Assembly (NCBI GenBank): GCA_002344065.1
Contig: DDTK01000010.1
Span: 234,449-298,448, forward strand
DNA length: 64,000 nucleotides
DNA from: Flammeovirgaceae bacterium UBA2366
GTDB taxonomy: Bacteria; Bacteroidota; Bacteroidia; Cytophagales; Cyclobacteriaceae
Reading direction: 5' to 3'
In this document: in pieces, positions 25,562-33,870 of the stretch
Numbering within the stretch: the stretch's first letter is position 1
Layout: each line of letters opens with the position of its first letter
The notes under the pieces: model-generated
Database searches by the model: none
The model's input: only the letters and a program-made list of their open reading frames with translations
What the model was told of the DNA's origin: nothing
Position numbers and translations under genes: made by a program

Positions 25562-26224
25562 ATGAAAGTCTGGTTAAAAGTAATTGCTGTACTCCTTCTT
25601 GTATATGTTCACACGGCAGGTTTGCTGATGGATGTACCACGACTGAATATTCTTAACGAAACAGTTCGTGCGCTATACTTTCATGTGCCGATGTGGTTTG
25701 GTATGGTGCTGCTGTACCTGATGTCAGTTTACTATGCCATCCGGTATTTAAAAAATCCAACACCCGAATTTGATGTCAAGTCTGTAGCGTATGCACATGT
25801 GGGTACTGCTTTTGGCATTTTAGGAATGATTACCGGCATGTTGTGGGCAAACTATACCTGGGGTTCGCCATGGCATGGCGACCCAAAGCAAAATGGAGCA
25901 GCCATTGCCCTGTTGGTTTACCTGGCCTATTTTGTATTACGGGGCTCATTAGACAATGAAGAACAACGTGCCAGGTTAAGTGGCGTGTACAACATCTTTG
26001 CTTTCGCGGCCATGATACCGCTCATCTTTATCATTCCCCGCCTCACCAGCAGTATGCATCCGGGTAGTGGCGGCAATCCGGGTTTTAATGCTTACGATCT
26101 GGATAGCCGTATGCGGTTGGTATTTTATCCTGCCGTTATTGCCTGGTTTTTAATTGGCTTGTGGATTGTATCCCTGCGGGTGCGAATCAAAAAATTAGAA
26201 GAAAAAATTATCGAAAGAGAATGA
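25562..26224 (+). CDS. ccmC: Heme-handling protein CcmC (CcsA-type)
   Basis: A 220-residue protein with six hydrophobic segments that should deliver heme to CcmE. Conserved His residues occur in periplasmic loops (ALYFHVPMWFGM and a C-terminal SMHPGSGG). The tryptophan-rich heme loop reads NYTWGSPWHGDPKQNGAA instead of the usual WGTWWVWD, keeping W-G, one later W and D-P-K. It overlaps the ccmD-like gene by 4 bases (ATGA). It is separated from ccmB by the palindromic element, which may uncouple the two transcriptionally. Confidence 0.9.
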   Translation: MKVWLKVIAVLLLVYVHTAGLLMDVPRLNILNETVRALYFHVPMWFGMVLLYLMSVYYAIRYLKNPTPEFDVKSVAYAHVGTAFGILGMITGMLWANYTWGSPWHGDPKQNGAAIALLVYLAYFVLRGSLDNEEQRARLSGVYNIFAFAAMIPLIFIIPRLTSSMHPGSGGNPGFNAYDLDSRMRLVFYPAVIAWFLIGLWIVSLRVRIKKLEEKIIERE

Positions 26225-26436
26225 AAAATATCATCGTTAGAATTTCAGGATTAGTTCTGCTACTCGTCACCAATTTTGGATTTGCCCAAACAGAAGTTGA
26301 GATGGCCGACACGATGCGTTCGGAAGGTAAAATCTATGTAATTGTGGCCATCGTGTTAATTGTTTTAGCCGGTTTGGTGGTTTACCTCTTTATGCTTGAC
26401 AGAAAAGTAAAAAACCTCGAAAATCGACTGAAATAA
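26221..26436 (+). CDS. CcmD-like small membrane protein
   Basis: A 71-residue protein beginning at an ATGA overlap with ccmC. It has a possible signal sequence (KNIIVRISGLVLLLVTNFGFAQ), then a single membrane segment (IYVIVAIVLIVLAGLVVYLFML) and a charged tail DRKVKNLENRLK. Position, length and topology match CcmD, which stabilises CcmC-CcmE, although sequence similarity in this family is weak. An open frame begins earlier at 26161, but it overlaps ccmC much more. Confidence 0.7.
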   Translation: MKNIIVRISGLVLLLVTNFGFAQTEVEMADTMRSEGKIYVIVAIVLIVLAGLVVYLFMLDRKVKNLENRLK

Positions 26437-26494
26437 GTCATTTGAGGACTTCTTTCACGTGATTAAAGTCACTGGTTTTGCATTGTTTTTGGGT

Positions 26495-26502
26495 TAATTT
26501 TG
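26495..26502 (+). promoter_or_regulatory. Candidate -7 promoter box for ccmE
   Basis: Reads TAATTTTG (TAnnTTTG). A TTTG at 26477-26480 is only 14 bases away, less than the usual 19, so the promoter is uncertain. It lies 24 bases before the ccmE ATG. Confidence 0.3.
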
Positions 26503-26526
26503 AACCGGTTTAAGCAGGGGAGAAAC

Positions 26527-26937
26527 ATGAAAAAATCGCACATCTTCATCATTGTTATTATAGCGGTTGCCGTAGCCATCATTGTATCGTCAACGAATGA
26601 TGCCAGTACCTATGTAACCTTTACAGAAGCGTATAAAATGGCTTCTTCCGGAAAATCAAAAAGTATTCATGTGGTTGGCGATTTAAAAAAGGATGCTTCC
26701 GGCAAAGTGGTTGGTATTGAAGCGGGAGCCGATAAGGTTTCTTTTTCTTTTGTGATGGTGGATGAGGGAGGCAAAGAACAAAAAGTATATTATAACCAGC
26801 CGATGCCGCAGGATTTTATCCGATCTGAAAAAGTTGTTGTGATTGGTGGATACAAAGGAGAGGATTTCCATGCAGAAAAGATCCTGTTAAAGTGCCCTTC
26901 GAAATACCAGGAACAAACCCTTAACGCGGGTGTTTAA
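26527..26937 (+). CDS. ccmE: Heme chaperone CcmE, Cys-type (CxxxY)
   Basis: A 136-residue periplasmic heme chaperone. A single N-terminal anchor (HIFIIVIIAVAVAIIVSS) is followed by the CcmE beta-barrel (SIHVVGDLKKDASGKVVGIE, VVIGGYKGEDFHAEKILLKC). The classical heme-attaching motif is H-x-x-x-Y. Here the position reads CPSKY, so the covalent ligand would be Cys, as described for the Desulfovibrio/archaeal CcmE variant. The ATG at 26527 has AGGGGAG just upstream and is preferred over an upstream TTG. It stands 90 bases downstream of the ccmD-like gene. Confidence 0.9.
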   Translation: MKKSHIFIIVIIAVAVAIIVSSTNDASTYVTFTEAYKMASSGKSKSIHVVGDLKKDASGKVVGIEAGADKVSFSFVMVDEGGKEQKVYYNQPMPQDFIRSEKVVVIGGYKGEDFHAEKILLKCPSKYQEQTLNAGV

Positions 26938-27019
26938 AATTGTTGAAATCTCCGGTTTATCGTTTTCGATTTTTCTATCACACTACTCGGAATCGTAAAT
27001 CATAAATCATAAATTCTGA

Positions 27020-29557
27020 ATGATTCACTACTTCATTGGCAACCTCGGACATTTTTTTGTTATCACCTCTTTTGTTGCGGCCCTGGTGGCTTTCTTCTCT
27101 TACTTTAAAGCAACAGTAACACAGGATATTGATAAGAAGCAAGGGTGGCTGCTCAATGGCAGGATAAGTTTTTATGTGCACGCACTGGCTGTGTTGGGTA
27201 TTGTAGTTACGTTATTTATCATCATTAAGAATCACTACTTTGAGTATCATTACGCCTATAGTCATTCTGATAAAAAACTTCCTGCACATTACTTAATTTC
27301 TACATTCTGGAACGGACAGGAGGGAAGCTTTCTGTTATGGATGTTCTGGCATGCGGTGCTCGGTATTGTAATTATACTCACGAATAAGTTCTGGGAAGGT
27401 CCGGTCATGACTGTGTTTTCCGTGGTGCAGGCATTTCTTACTTCAATGATTTTGGGTGTAGTACTTCCCGGGCTTGAATTAAAAATCGGCAGTTCACCTT
27501 TTATTCTGCTTCGTGATGCCATGCCTGATCCCATCTTCACGGTTCAGCCTGATTTTATTCCCCAAGATGGCGCAGGGTTAAATCCGCTGTTACAAAACTA
27601 CTGGATGGTTATTCATCCGCCTACGTTGTTCCTGGGCTTTGCGGCCACGCTCGTTCCATTTTCATTTTGTATCGCGGGCTTGTGGTTGAAGCGTTACCGT
27701 GAATGGGTTCGTCCGGCCTTACCGTGGTCGTTGTTTGCCGGTGCTATACTCGGTCTTGGAATTTTAATGGGTGGTTATTGGGCGTACGAAACATTGAATT
27801 TTGGAGGTTACTGGAATTGGGATCCGGTAGAGAATGCTGTTTATGTTCCCTGGCTTATTCTCATCGCGTCTATACACACCATGATCACCTATAAGAATAG
27901 TGAAACCGCTTTGAAGGCTTCCATTATTCTGGTTATATCTGTTTTCATTCTTATTCTCTATTCAACCTTTTTAACCCGCAGTGGAGTATTGGGTGATGCG
28001 TCAGTTCATTCCTTTACTGATCTTGGACTTTCTGGTCAGTTGCTGTTGTACTTGTTGTTCTTCATGGTGGTGGCAATAGCCTTGGCTATTATCCGCTGGA
28101 AAGAAATTCCATCATCCAAAACCGAAATATCAACCTATTCACGCGAGTTCTGGATTTTTATCGGAGCTACAGTATTATGCTTAATGGGCTTTCAGGTACT
28201 GGTGCCCACCTCGTTTCCTGCATGGAACCAACTGGTAGAGTCCTTTGGCGGCACTTCCAATCTTGCCCTTCCGGGCGATCAGGTTGAATACTTTTCCAAG
28301 TTTCAGATCTGGTTTGCTATTGCCATTGGTTTCCTTTCAGCCATTGGACAGTTTTTCTGGTGGAAGAAAATTGATCGCAAAGAGTTAGTTAATCAACTCT
28401 TCGGTCCATTTGTATTAGCCTTACTGGGTGCAGTAATCATCATCAACATTGCCCGTGTTTATAATTTCGGGTATGTGCTTTTACTTTTTGCAGGATTGTT
28501 CACCGTTATCTCCAACGCAAAGATTCTTTATTCGATATTAAAATCAAGCCCCGCACTTTCCGGTGGTGCGGTTGCGCACATTGGTGTTGGCCTTATGTTG
28601 GTCGGCATCTTGTTTTCATCCGGGTATTCAAAAGTGGTTTCGCTGAACAATACAGGTATGTTGATTTCCCGCCAGTTAAGCGAAGAGTTTAACCGTGAAA
28701 ATCTTTTACTCTTTGTACATGAACCACGCGACATGGCCGGTTATCAGATTGAATATATTGGCGAACGTATTGAGCCACGCTATAAAAGTGGCTTTATAAA
28801 AAAATCTGATGTGGAGTACACGGATGATCCCTATACGGTTGTTGCAAAGCAGGATATTACCTTTAAGAACAAATTGCTGTATAAGGCCGGTGAGCGTTTT
28901 GAAATAAATCCAGAGAACACTTTTTATGAGATTGAATTCCGTAAAAACGGAAAAGTGGTTTTTGTTCAGTACCCTCGCCTGCAGGTAAATCCAAGGTTTG
29001 GTAATATGGCCTCGCCCGATATTAATCACAAGGCAACACTCGATCTGTACAGTTACATTTCAGCACCGATGACCGAGGAAGCCAAAGAAGACTGGAGTGA
29101 ACCTGAAGAACTCACCATTAAACGTACGGCCCAGTTTTTTGCCAATGATTACGTGGCCACAGTGGAGAGCCTCAACCGTATATATGAAATTGGAGGACAA
29201 AAAATTGATTCTTCTTTTGTTGCCATTAAGGCTGAAATTTTGGTGCGCGGTGAAAAGCAAGAGTATGTGGCCGAGCCGATACTGATTATAGGAACCCAAT
29301 CGCGTGGAGGAATTATGCCGGGTGTTATTCCTGAGTTAGGTCTAAAAATTTCCCTTATAAATGTTCATCCGCAAACCGATGAGCTTACGTTGAATATTTT
29401 TACTCGCCAAAAAGACTGGGTGGTTATCAAGGCCCTTGAAAAGCCTTTCGTTAATGTTTTATGGATTGGTACCCTTGTACTTATGACGGGCTTTAGCATT
29501 GCGATGATGCGCAGGTTCAGGGAATTTAAATTGATGAAGACTAAAGGTCAGGAGTGA
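27020..29557 (+). CDS. ccmF: Cytochrome c heme lyase subunit CcmF
   Basis: An 845-residue polytopic protein, longer than the usual 650 residues. It has the CcmF/CcsA motifs LISTFWNGQEGSFLLWMFWH and the tryptophan-rich WWD-type loop YETLNFGGYWNWDPVENA. VIHPPTLFLGFA holds a conserved His, and HIGVGLMLVGILFSSGYS opens the C-terminal soluble domain. About 14 membrane segments are present; the last 250 residues are a periplasmic domain closed by a final segment. With CcmH-like partners (not here) it ligates heme to apocytochromes. A short tandem of AATCATAAATC repeats precedes the start. Confidence 0.93.
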   Translation: MIHYFIGNLGHFFVITSFVAALVAFFSYFKATVTQDIDKKQGWLLNGRISFYVHALAVLGIVVTLFIIIKNHYFEYHYAYSHSDKKLPAHYLISTFWNGQEGSFLLWMFWHAVLGIVIILTNKFWEGPVMTVFSVVQAFLTSMILGVVLPGLELKIGSSPFILLRDAMPDPIFTVQPDFIPQDGAGLNPLLQNYWMVIHPPTLFLGFAATLVPFSFCIAGLWLKRYREWVRPALPWSLFAGAILGLGILMGGYWAYETLNFGGYWNWDPVENAVYVPWLILIASIHTMITYKNSETALKASIILVISVFILILYSTFLTRSGVLGDASVHSFTDLGLSGQLLLYLLFFMVVAIALAIIRWKEIPSSKTEISTYSREFWIFIGATVLCLMGFQVLVPTSFPAWNQLVESFGGTSNLALPGDQVEYFSKFQIWFAIAIGFLSAIGQFFWWKKIDRKELVNQLFGPFVLALLGAVIIINIARVYNFGYVLLLFAGLFTVISNAKILYSILKSSPALSGGAVAHIGVGLMLVGILFSSGYSKVVSLNNTGMLISRQLSEEFNRENLLLFVHEPRDMAGYQIEYIGERIEPRYKSGFIKKSDVEYTDDPYTVVAKQDITFKNKLLYKAGERFEINPENTFYEIEFRKNGKVVFVQYPRLQVNPRFGNMASPDINHKATLDLYSYISAPMTEEAKEDWSEPEELTIKRTAQFFANDYVATVESLNRIYEIGGQKIDSSFVAIKAEILVRGEKQEYVAEPILIIGTQSRGGIMPGVIPELGLKISLINVHPQTDELTLNIFTRQKDWVVIKALEKPFVNVLWIGTLVLMTGFSIAMMRRFREFKLMKTKGQE

Positions 29558-29643
29558 GGCAACAGATTCAATTGGGAGATGAAACCTTATCAGAGTAGCC
29601 CCGTTTCATGAGGCTATAGCCTTTTGGTGAAATCCCAATCCGT

Positions 29644-32052
29644 ATGTTTAAAAATTACCTTTTAGTTGCCATCCGCAACATTAGTCGGCAAAAATTTTAT
29701 GCTTTTTTAAATGTGATGGGCCTCACAGTGGGTATTGCCTCCTGTCTTTTTATTACCCTTTATGTTAAAGATGAAATCAGCTATGACCGGATGCATCCGG
29801 ATGCTGACCGTATTTACAGGGTAAACCTGGATGCAAAATTGGCGGCACAGGAAATTGCCGTTGCCGTTTCGTGCCCGCCCATGGCTGCCACACTTATTCA
29901 TGAAGTACCTGAGGTGGAAAGTGCCGTTCGGGTAGCATCCAATGGCAGAGTGGTAATTAAATATGAGGATAAGGCTTTTACGCAGGATCGTGTTTTTTCA
30001 GCAGATTCAAACTTCTTTACTTTTTTCAATTTTCCGTTGCTGGAGGGCAACCCTAAAAGCGCGCTGAAAGAACGCAACACCCTTGTGCTTACTGAAAGTG
30101 TTGCACGAAAAATTTTTGGATCAGAAAATGCCTTAGGCAAACTGCTGGCGGTAGGAAGTGACACGGCAACATATGTAGTAACTGGTGTAGCTAAGGATCT
30201 TCCCGGCAATGTTCATTTTAAGTTTGATGTAATCCTAACCGGTGAATCTTCCCCGGCATTTCGTGATCCAATCTGGATGAACAACTATCTGGCTACCTAT
30301 CTTAAAATCCATAAAGGCTTATCGCACCAAACGGTAAAATCAAAGATTGATGATCTGACCATTAAATACATCGGGCCAGAGGTAGAACGTTTTATGGGCA
30401 TGTCACTCGACCAATTCAAACAACAAGGAAGTCGATTTGGGTACACGTTAATCCCGTTAACGGATATCCATCTTCATTCAAACTACCAGGCCGAGATAGA
30501 ACCACAAGGCAACATTCAATATGTTTATCTTTTTTCAGTTATTGCGATATTCATTCTCGTTATAGCCTGCATTAACTTTATGAACCTGGCCACAGCACGT
30601 TCGGCTGGTCGTGCAAAGGAAGTTGGCTTACGTAAAACCTTAGGTTCGCTAAGCCGGCACTTGGTTACACAATTTCTGGCTGAGTCTTTTGTGTTTAGTT
30701 TACTGGCAGCCACACTGGCATTGGGCCTGGTTTATTCCCTGCTTCCTTTCTTTAATACATTGGCTGGAAAAGAATTGTTTTTTGAAAGTTTGGTGAGTAA
30801 TGATTTATTAATCCTGTTGTTTGGAATAGTAGTACTGGTAGGCCTGATGGCAGGGAGTTACCCGGCTTTTTACCTTACCTCATTCAAGGTTACTGAAGTG
30901 TTGAAAGGTAAAGTGCGCGAAGGAATGAAGGGCGGTGCCGTGCGAAGTGGGTTGGTTGTGTTTCAATTTGGTGTTTCTATTTTCCTGATCATTGCAACAG
31001 CGGTTATTTTTCAGCAAATGCAATATGTTCAAAACAAAAACCTGGGACTTAACCGCGATAATGTTTTGGTGTTAACCAACACACAAAACCTCCAATCAGC
31101 TGCGGAACCACTTAAGGAGGCTATTTTAACACAAAGCAGTGTTGTAGCGGCCAGTTACACCAACTCAGTTCCAGCCTTGAATACCGAAGGTGCCAGCCCG
31201 TTCCGCATTGAAGGATCAGAAGAGGATCACCTGGTGGTTCGCTATTTCACTGACTATGATCAACTTGAAACCATGGGCTATTCGTTACAGGAAGGCCGGT
31301 TCTTTAGCCGCGATTTTCCTGCCGACAGTACTGCCATAGTTATCAATGAAGCTTTAATGAACGAATTGGGTTGGAAGGAAGCTGTTGGTAAGGAGTTGTT
31401 CGGATTTAATCGGGGAGGCAGGGTTCCTTATAAGATTGTAGGTGTTGTTAAAGATTTTCATTTTGAATCGTTGCGCAACAATGTGCGGCCAACCGCCATG
31501 TTTTTAAATACCGATGCGGCCAGCTTCCTTACCATCCGGTTTGTGAATAACCCGCGCGAAACCGTTTCGGCTATCGAAAATTTATGGAGACAGTATGCCG
31601 GCAATGAGCCGTTTGAGTATTCTTTCCTCGATCAGGATTTTGACGCGCTATTTCGAAGCGAACAACGATTGGGTAATTTGTTCACCACGTTTACTGTACT
31701 GGCCATTTTCATTGCTGCATTAGGATTGATTGGATTAGCGGCCTTTACTGCAGAAAAGCGCACGAAAGAATTGGGTATTCGCAAAGTATTAGGCGCATCG
31801 GAGATAAGCCTGGTAAACCTGCTGTCGAAAGAATTCACCAAGCTTGTTGTAATAGCGTTGGCATTCTCCATATTTCCGGCCTGGTATTTCACCTCACAGT
31901 GGCTACAGGGTTTTGCCTTCCGCATTTCGCTAAGCATTTGGGTGTTTATTGGTGCAGGTGCAGTTGCACTGGTAGTTGCCTTGTTGTGTGTGGTGTTTCA
32001 GGCGTTGCGCACAGCACGCATTAATCCGGCCAAGTCGCTGCGGTATGAATAA
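29644..32052 (+). CDS. FtsX/MacB-type ABC transporter permease, large Bacteroidota form
   Basis: An 802-residue membrane protein with the duplicated layout TM - MacB periplasmic core - 3 TM - TM - second core - 3 TM. The opening MFKNYLLVAIRNISRQKFYAFLNVMGLTVGIASCL, the loop FMNLATARSAGRAKEVGLRKTLGS and the C-terminal repeat EKRTKELGIRKVLGAS are diagnostic of the family. No ATPase gene is adjacent, so it must pair with an ATPase encoded elsewhere. Exported ligand or function (lipoprotein, peptide or stress-related) is unknown. It is paralogous to the gene at 51572. Confidence 0.9.
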   Translation: MFKNYLLVAIRNISRQKFYAFLNVMGLTVGIASCLFITLYVKDEISYDRMHPDADRIYRVNLDAKLAAQEIAVAVSCPPMAATLIHEVPEVESAVRVASNGRVVIKYEDKAFTQDRVFSADSNFFTFFNFPLLEGNPKSALKERNTLVLTESVARKIFGSENALGKLLAVGSDTATYVVTGVAKDLPGNVHFKFDVILTGESSPAFRDPIWMNNYLATYLKIHKGLSHQTVKSKIDDLTIKYIGPEVERFMGMSLDQFKQQGSRFGYTLIPLTDIHLHSNYQAEIEPQGNIQYVYLFSVIAIFILVIACINFMNLATARSAGRAKEVGLRKTLGSLSRHLVTQFLAESFVFSLLAATLALGLVYSLLPFFNTLAGKELFFESLVSNDLLILLFGIVVLVGLMAGSYPAFYLTSFKVTEVLKGKVREGMKGGAVRSGLVVFQFGVSIFLIIATAVIFQQMQYVQNKNLGLNRDNVLVLTNTQNLQSAAEPLKEAILTQSSVVAASYTNSVPALNTEGASPFRIEGSEEDHLVVRYFTDYDQLETMGYSLQEGRFFSRDFPADSTAIVINEALMNELGWKEAVGKELFGFNRGGRVPYKIVGVVKDFHFESLRNNVRPTAMFLNTDAASFLTIRFVNNPRETVSAIENLWRQYAGNEPFEYSFLDQDFDALFRSEQRLGNLFTTFTVLAIFIAALGLIGLAAFTAEKRTKELGIRKVLGASEISLVNLLSKEFTKLVVIALAFSIFPAWYFTSQWLQGFAFRISLSIWVFIGAGAVALVVALLCVVFQALRTARINPAKSLRYE

Positions 32053-32075
32053 AAAAGCCCGAAATTCTTCGGGCT
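32051..32075 (-). terminator. Intrinsic terminator for the minus-strand ileS-lspA-TPR run
   Basis: AGCCCGAA (32056-32063) pairs with TTCGGGCT (32068-32075). Read on the minus strand the stem is followed by six T. It lies 54 bases beyond the stop of the TPR gene and directly after the convergent permease stop. Read on the plus strand it lacks a T-tract. Confidence 0.75.
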
Positions 32076-32128
32076 CCTGCAAGCAGATTGGAATTATTAA
32101 TTGTTTAAAGTTATAAAATTTTTGATAA

Positions 32129-33223
32129 CTATTTTTTACAATCCTCATTGTATGTTGAAGATGCATCATGAAGTCCCATCGAAATAGCCTTTTTAATATC
32201 GGCACAACCTGAACCTGTCTGAATATTATTTTTACAAACACCAATCATAAAATGAATTTCCATTTCTTCGTTTTGTGATGGATTGAAGGATAGTGTTTTC
32301 TGCAGGGCCTCAATGGCGACTTGATCATTTGCCAGATAGTAATTAGCAACACCATAGAGAAAAAATGATTCTTTGTTGTTTAGTCTGATGGATTTTGTGA
32401 GATTAGGTAATGAGGCTGCGTACTCCTTCTTTTCAACGAGTATCGCCCCTGTTAACAAATTGATTGATTCATCCTCTGGATATTTAAGGAGATACTTTTT
32501 ACATTCGTTTAAGGCCTCATTCAGACAATTCTGCTCAAAGCAAATATTTACTTTGATAATTATTGCATCAGGATGATAGGGATCAGTTTCTAGAAGGTTG
32601 TCAATAATCTTGAGGGCAGTATCATTTCTCTTACTGTTGAAATGACTTTGAGCAAGTCGAATGAGTATTTCAAAATCTCGTTTATTATAGAAAAGGGCGC
32701 TATCAAAATCGATTGTGGCTTTAATAAAATCCTCTTTTTCAAAATATGCCATTCCGCGGTATTTATAGGCCATAGAATCAAGTCGGTTGGTTTTTTCTAT
32801 AACGAGGGAAAAATCTTTTATAGCGGAATCATAGCTTTTAAGGTTGAGTAATGATAATCCCCTCCAAAAATAAGCTTCAAGTAAACGTGGATTGACTTCT
32901 ATTGCTTTATTAAACTCGTAATAGGATTGTTGATATTGTTCTAGCCGGTTTAGATAAACGCCTTTACGAAGTAAGTATTCAGTGGCGGTGGGAAGTAATT
33001 CAATTAGCTGATCAAATGTCGCTAATACTTTTCTTTCATTGTTCTTTGAGTAATAATACTGTAGGCTATCCAGATAGACTGTTCTAATACTATCTTGTTT
33101 TTTACATATGCTTAGTTGTGCGGTTAATGAGAACGAAAGTAAAGTGAAAAGTATTACCCAGGATATTCTCTGGAATGAATTCGGTTTGGGTATCTCTCGC
33201 TTTGATGTTAGGCGCAAATACAC
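32129..33223 (-). CDS. Tetratricopeptide-repeat protein
   Basis: A 364-residue protein with an N-terminal hydrophobic segment (ISWVILFTLLSFSLTAQLS), probably a signal sequence. About seven to eight TPR units follow, recognised by motifs such as AYFWRGLSLLNLKSYDSAIKDF and AYKYRGMAYFEKEDFIKATIDF. The coding DNA is visibly AT-richer than its neighbours. No ATG lies near the start: the frame opens at GTG 33223, 7 bases after lspA, without a clear Shine-Dalgarno sequence, so the start is uncertain. It is probably a periplasmic or outer-membrane-associated scaffold; the partner is unknown. Confidence 0.75.
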   Translation of the reverse strand: MYLRLTSKREIPKPNSFQRISWVILFTLLSFSLTAQLSICKKQDSIRTVYLDSLQYYYSKNNERKVLATFDQLIELLPTATEYLLRKGVYLNRLEQYQQSYYEFNKAIEVNPRLLEAYFWRGLSLLNLKSYDSAIKDFSLVIEKTNRLDSMAYKYRGMAYFEKEDFIKATIDFDSALFYNKRDFEILIRLAQSHFNSKRNDTALKIIDNLLETDPYHPDAIIIKVNICFEQNCLNEALNECKKYLLKYPEDESINLLTGAILVEKKEYAASLPNLTKSIRLNNKESFFLYGVANYYLANDQVAIEALQKTLSFNPSQNEEMEIHFMIGVCKNNIQTGSGCADIKKAISMGLHDASSTYNEDCKK

Positions 33224-33230
33224 TTAGGGA

Positions 33231-33860
33231 TTATTTAGCCTCTGTTTCTATTGGTGTGTTTTCTGTAACAGTATTGCTATTAGTTTCCTTTTCTTTAAAG
33301 AATCGCTTCTGCATAATCAATATCGTAACCACGCCTAAAAAGATAGATGAGTCGGCAATATTAAACACGGGACTGAAAAACTCGAAATAGCGACCGCCTA
33401 CAAAAGGAACCCATTCCGGCCACACAAAATCAAAAATCGGGAAGTAGAGCATGTCAATTACCTGGCCGTGAAACCAGGCTGTGGGTGCATCGGCAGGCGC
33501 ATTGTTCAACAATACACCATAAAACGTACTGTCAATAACGTTTCCAACAGCGCCACCTAATATTAATCCCATGCACCATAGAAATCCGCTGTGCATATTG
33601 CGCTCAGTCATCTTCCATAAGTACCATGAAATACCAAACATGGCCCCAATGCGAAAGATCGTTAATGCCAACTTGCCAAATTCATTTTCCCATTTAATAC
33701 CAAAGGCCATACCGGGGTTGAGCAGGTAGTGAATGCGGAACCATTCACCGATAACATTAATCTCTTCATGGAGGTACATATTATTGAACACAAGCATTTT
33801 TGAGGTTTGATCAATAACCACAATCATGAAGGCAAGAAGGAAGTAGCGCAAGGCGTCCAT
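33231..33860 (-). CDS. lspA: Lipoprotein signal peptidase (signal peptidase II)
   Basis: Cleaves the signal peptide of diacylated prolipoproteins in the inner membrane. A 209-residue protein with four hydrophobic segments and family motifs in order: FMIVVIDQTSKM, LLNPGMAFGI, GAVGNVIDSTFYG with the first catalytic Asp, and FNIADSSIFLG with the second. The protein is longer than the E. coli enzyme by an internal loop (PADAPTAWFHG) and a charged C-terminal tail of about 25 residues. It sits 10 bases downstream of ileS, the same ileS-lspA order as in many bacteria. Confidence 0.95.
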   Translation of the reverse strand: MDALRYFLLAFMIVVIDQTSKMLVFNNMYLHEEINVIGEWFRIHYLLNPGMAFGIKWENEFGKLALTIFRIGAMFGISWYLWKMTERNMHSGFLWCMGLILGGAVGNVIDSTFYGVLLNNAPADAPTAWFHGQVIDMLYFPIFDFVWPEWVPFVGGRYFEFFSPVFNIADSSIFLGVVTILIMQKRFFKEKETNSNTVTENTPIETEAK

Positions 33861-33870
33861 TTATTCAACT

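Noticed and set aside
32051..32075. Plus-strand terminator for the FtsX permease
   Set aside because: The stem is followed by T only on the minus strand; it is assigned to the minus-strand run.
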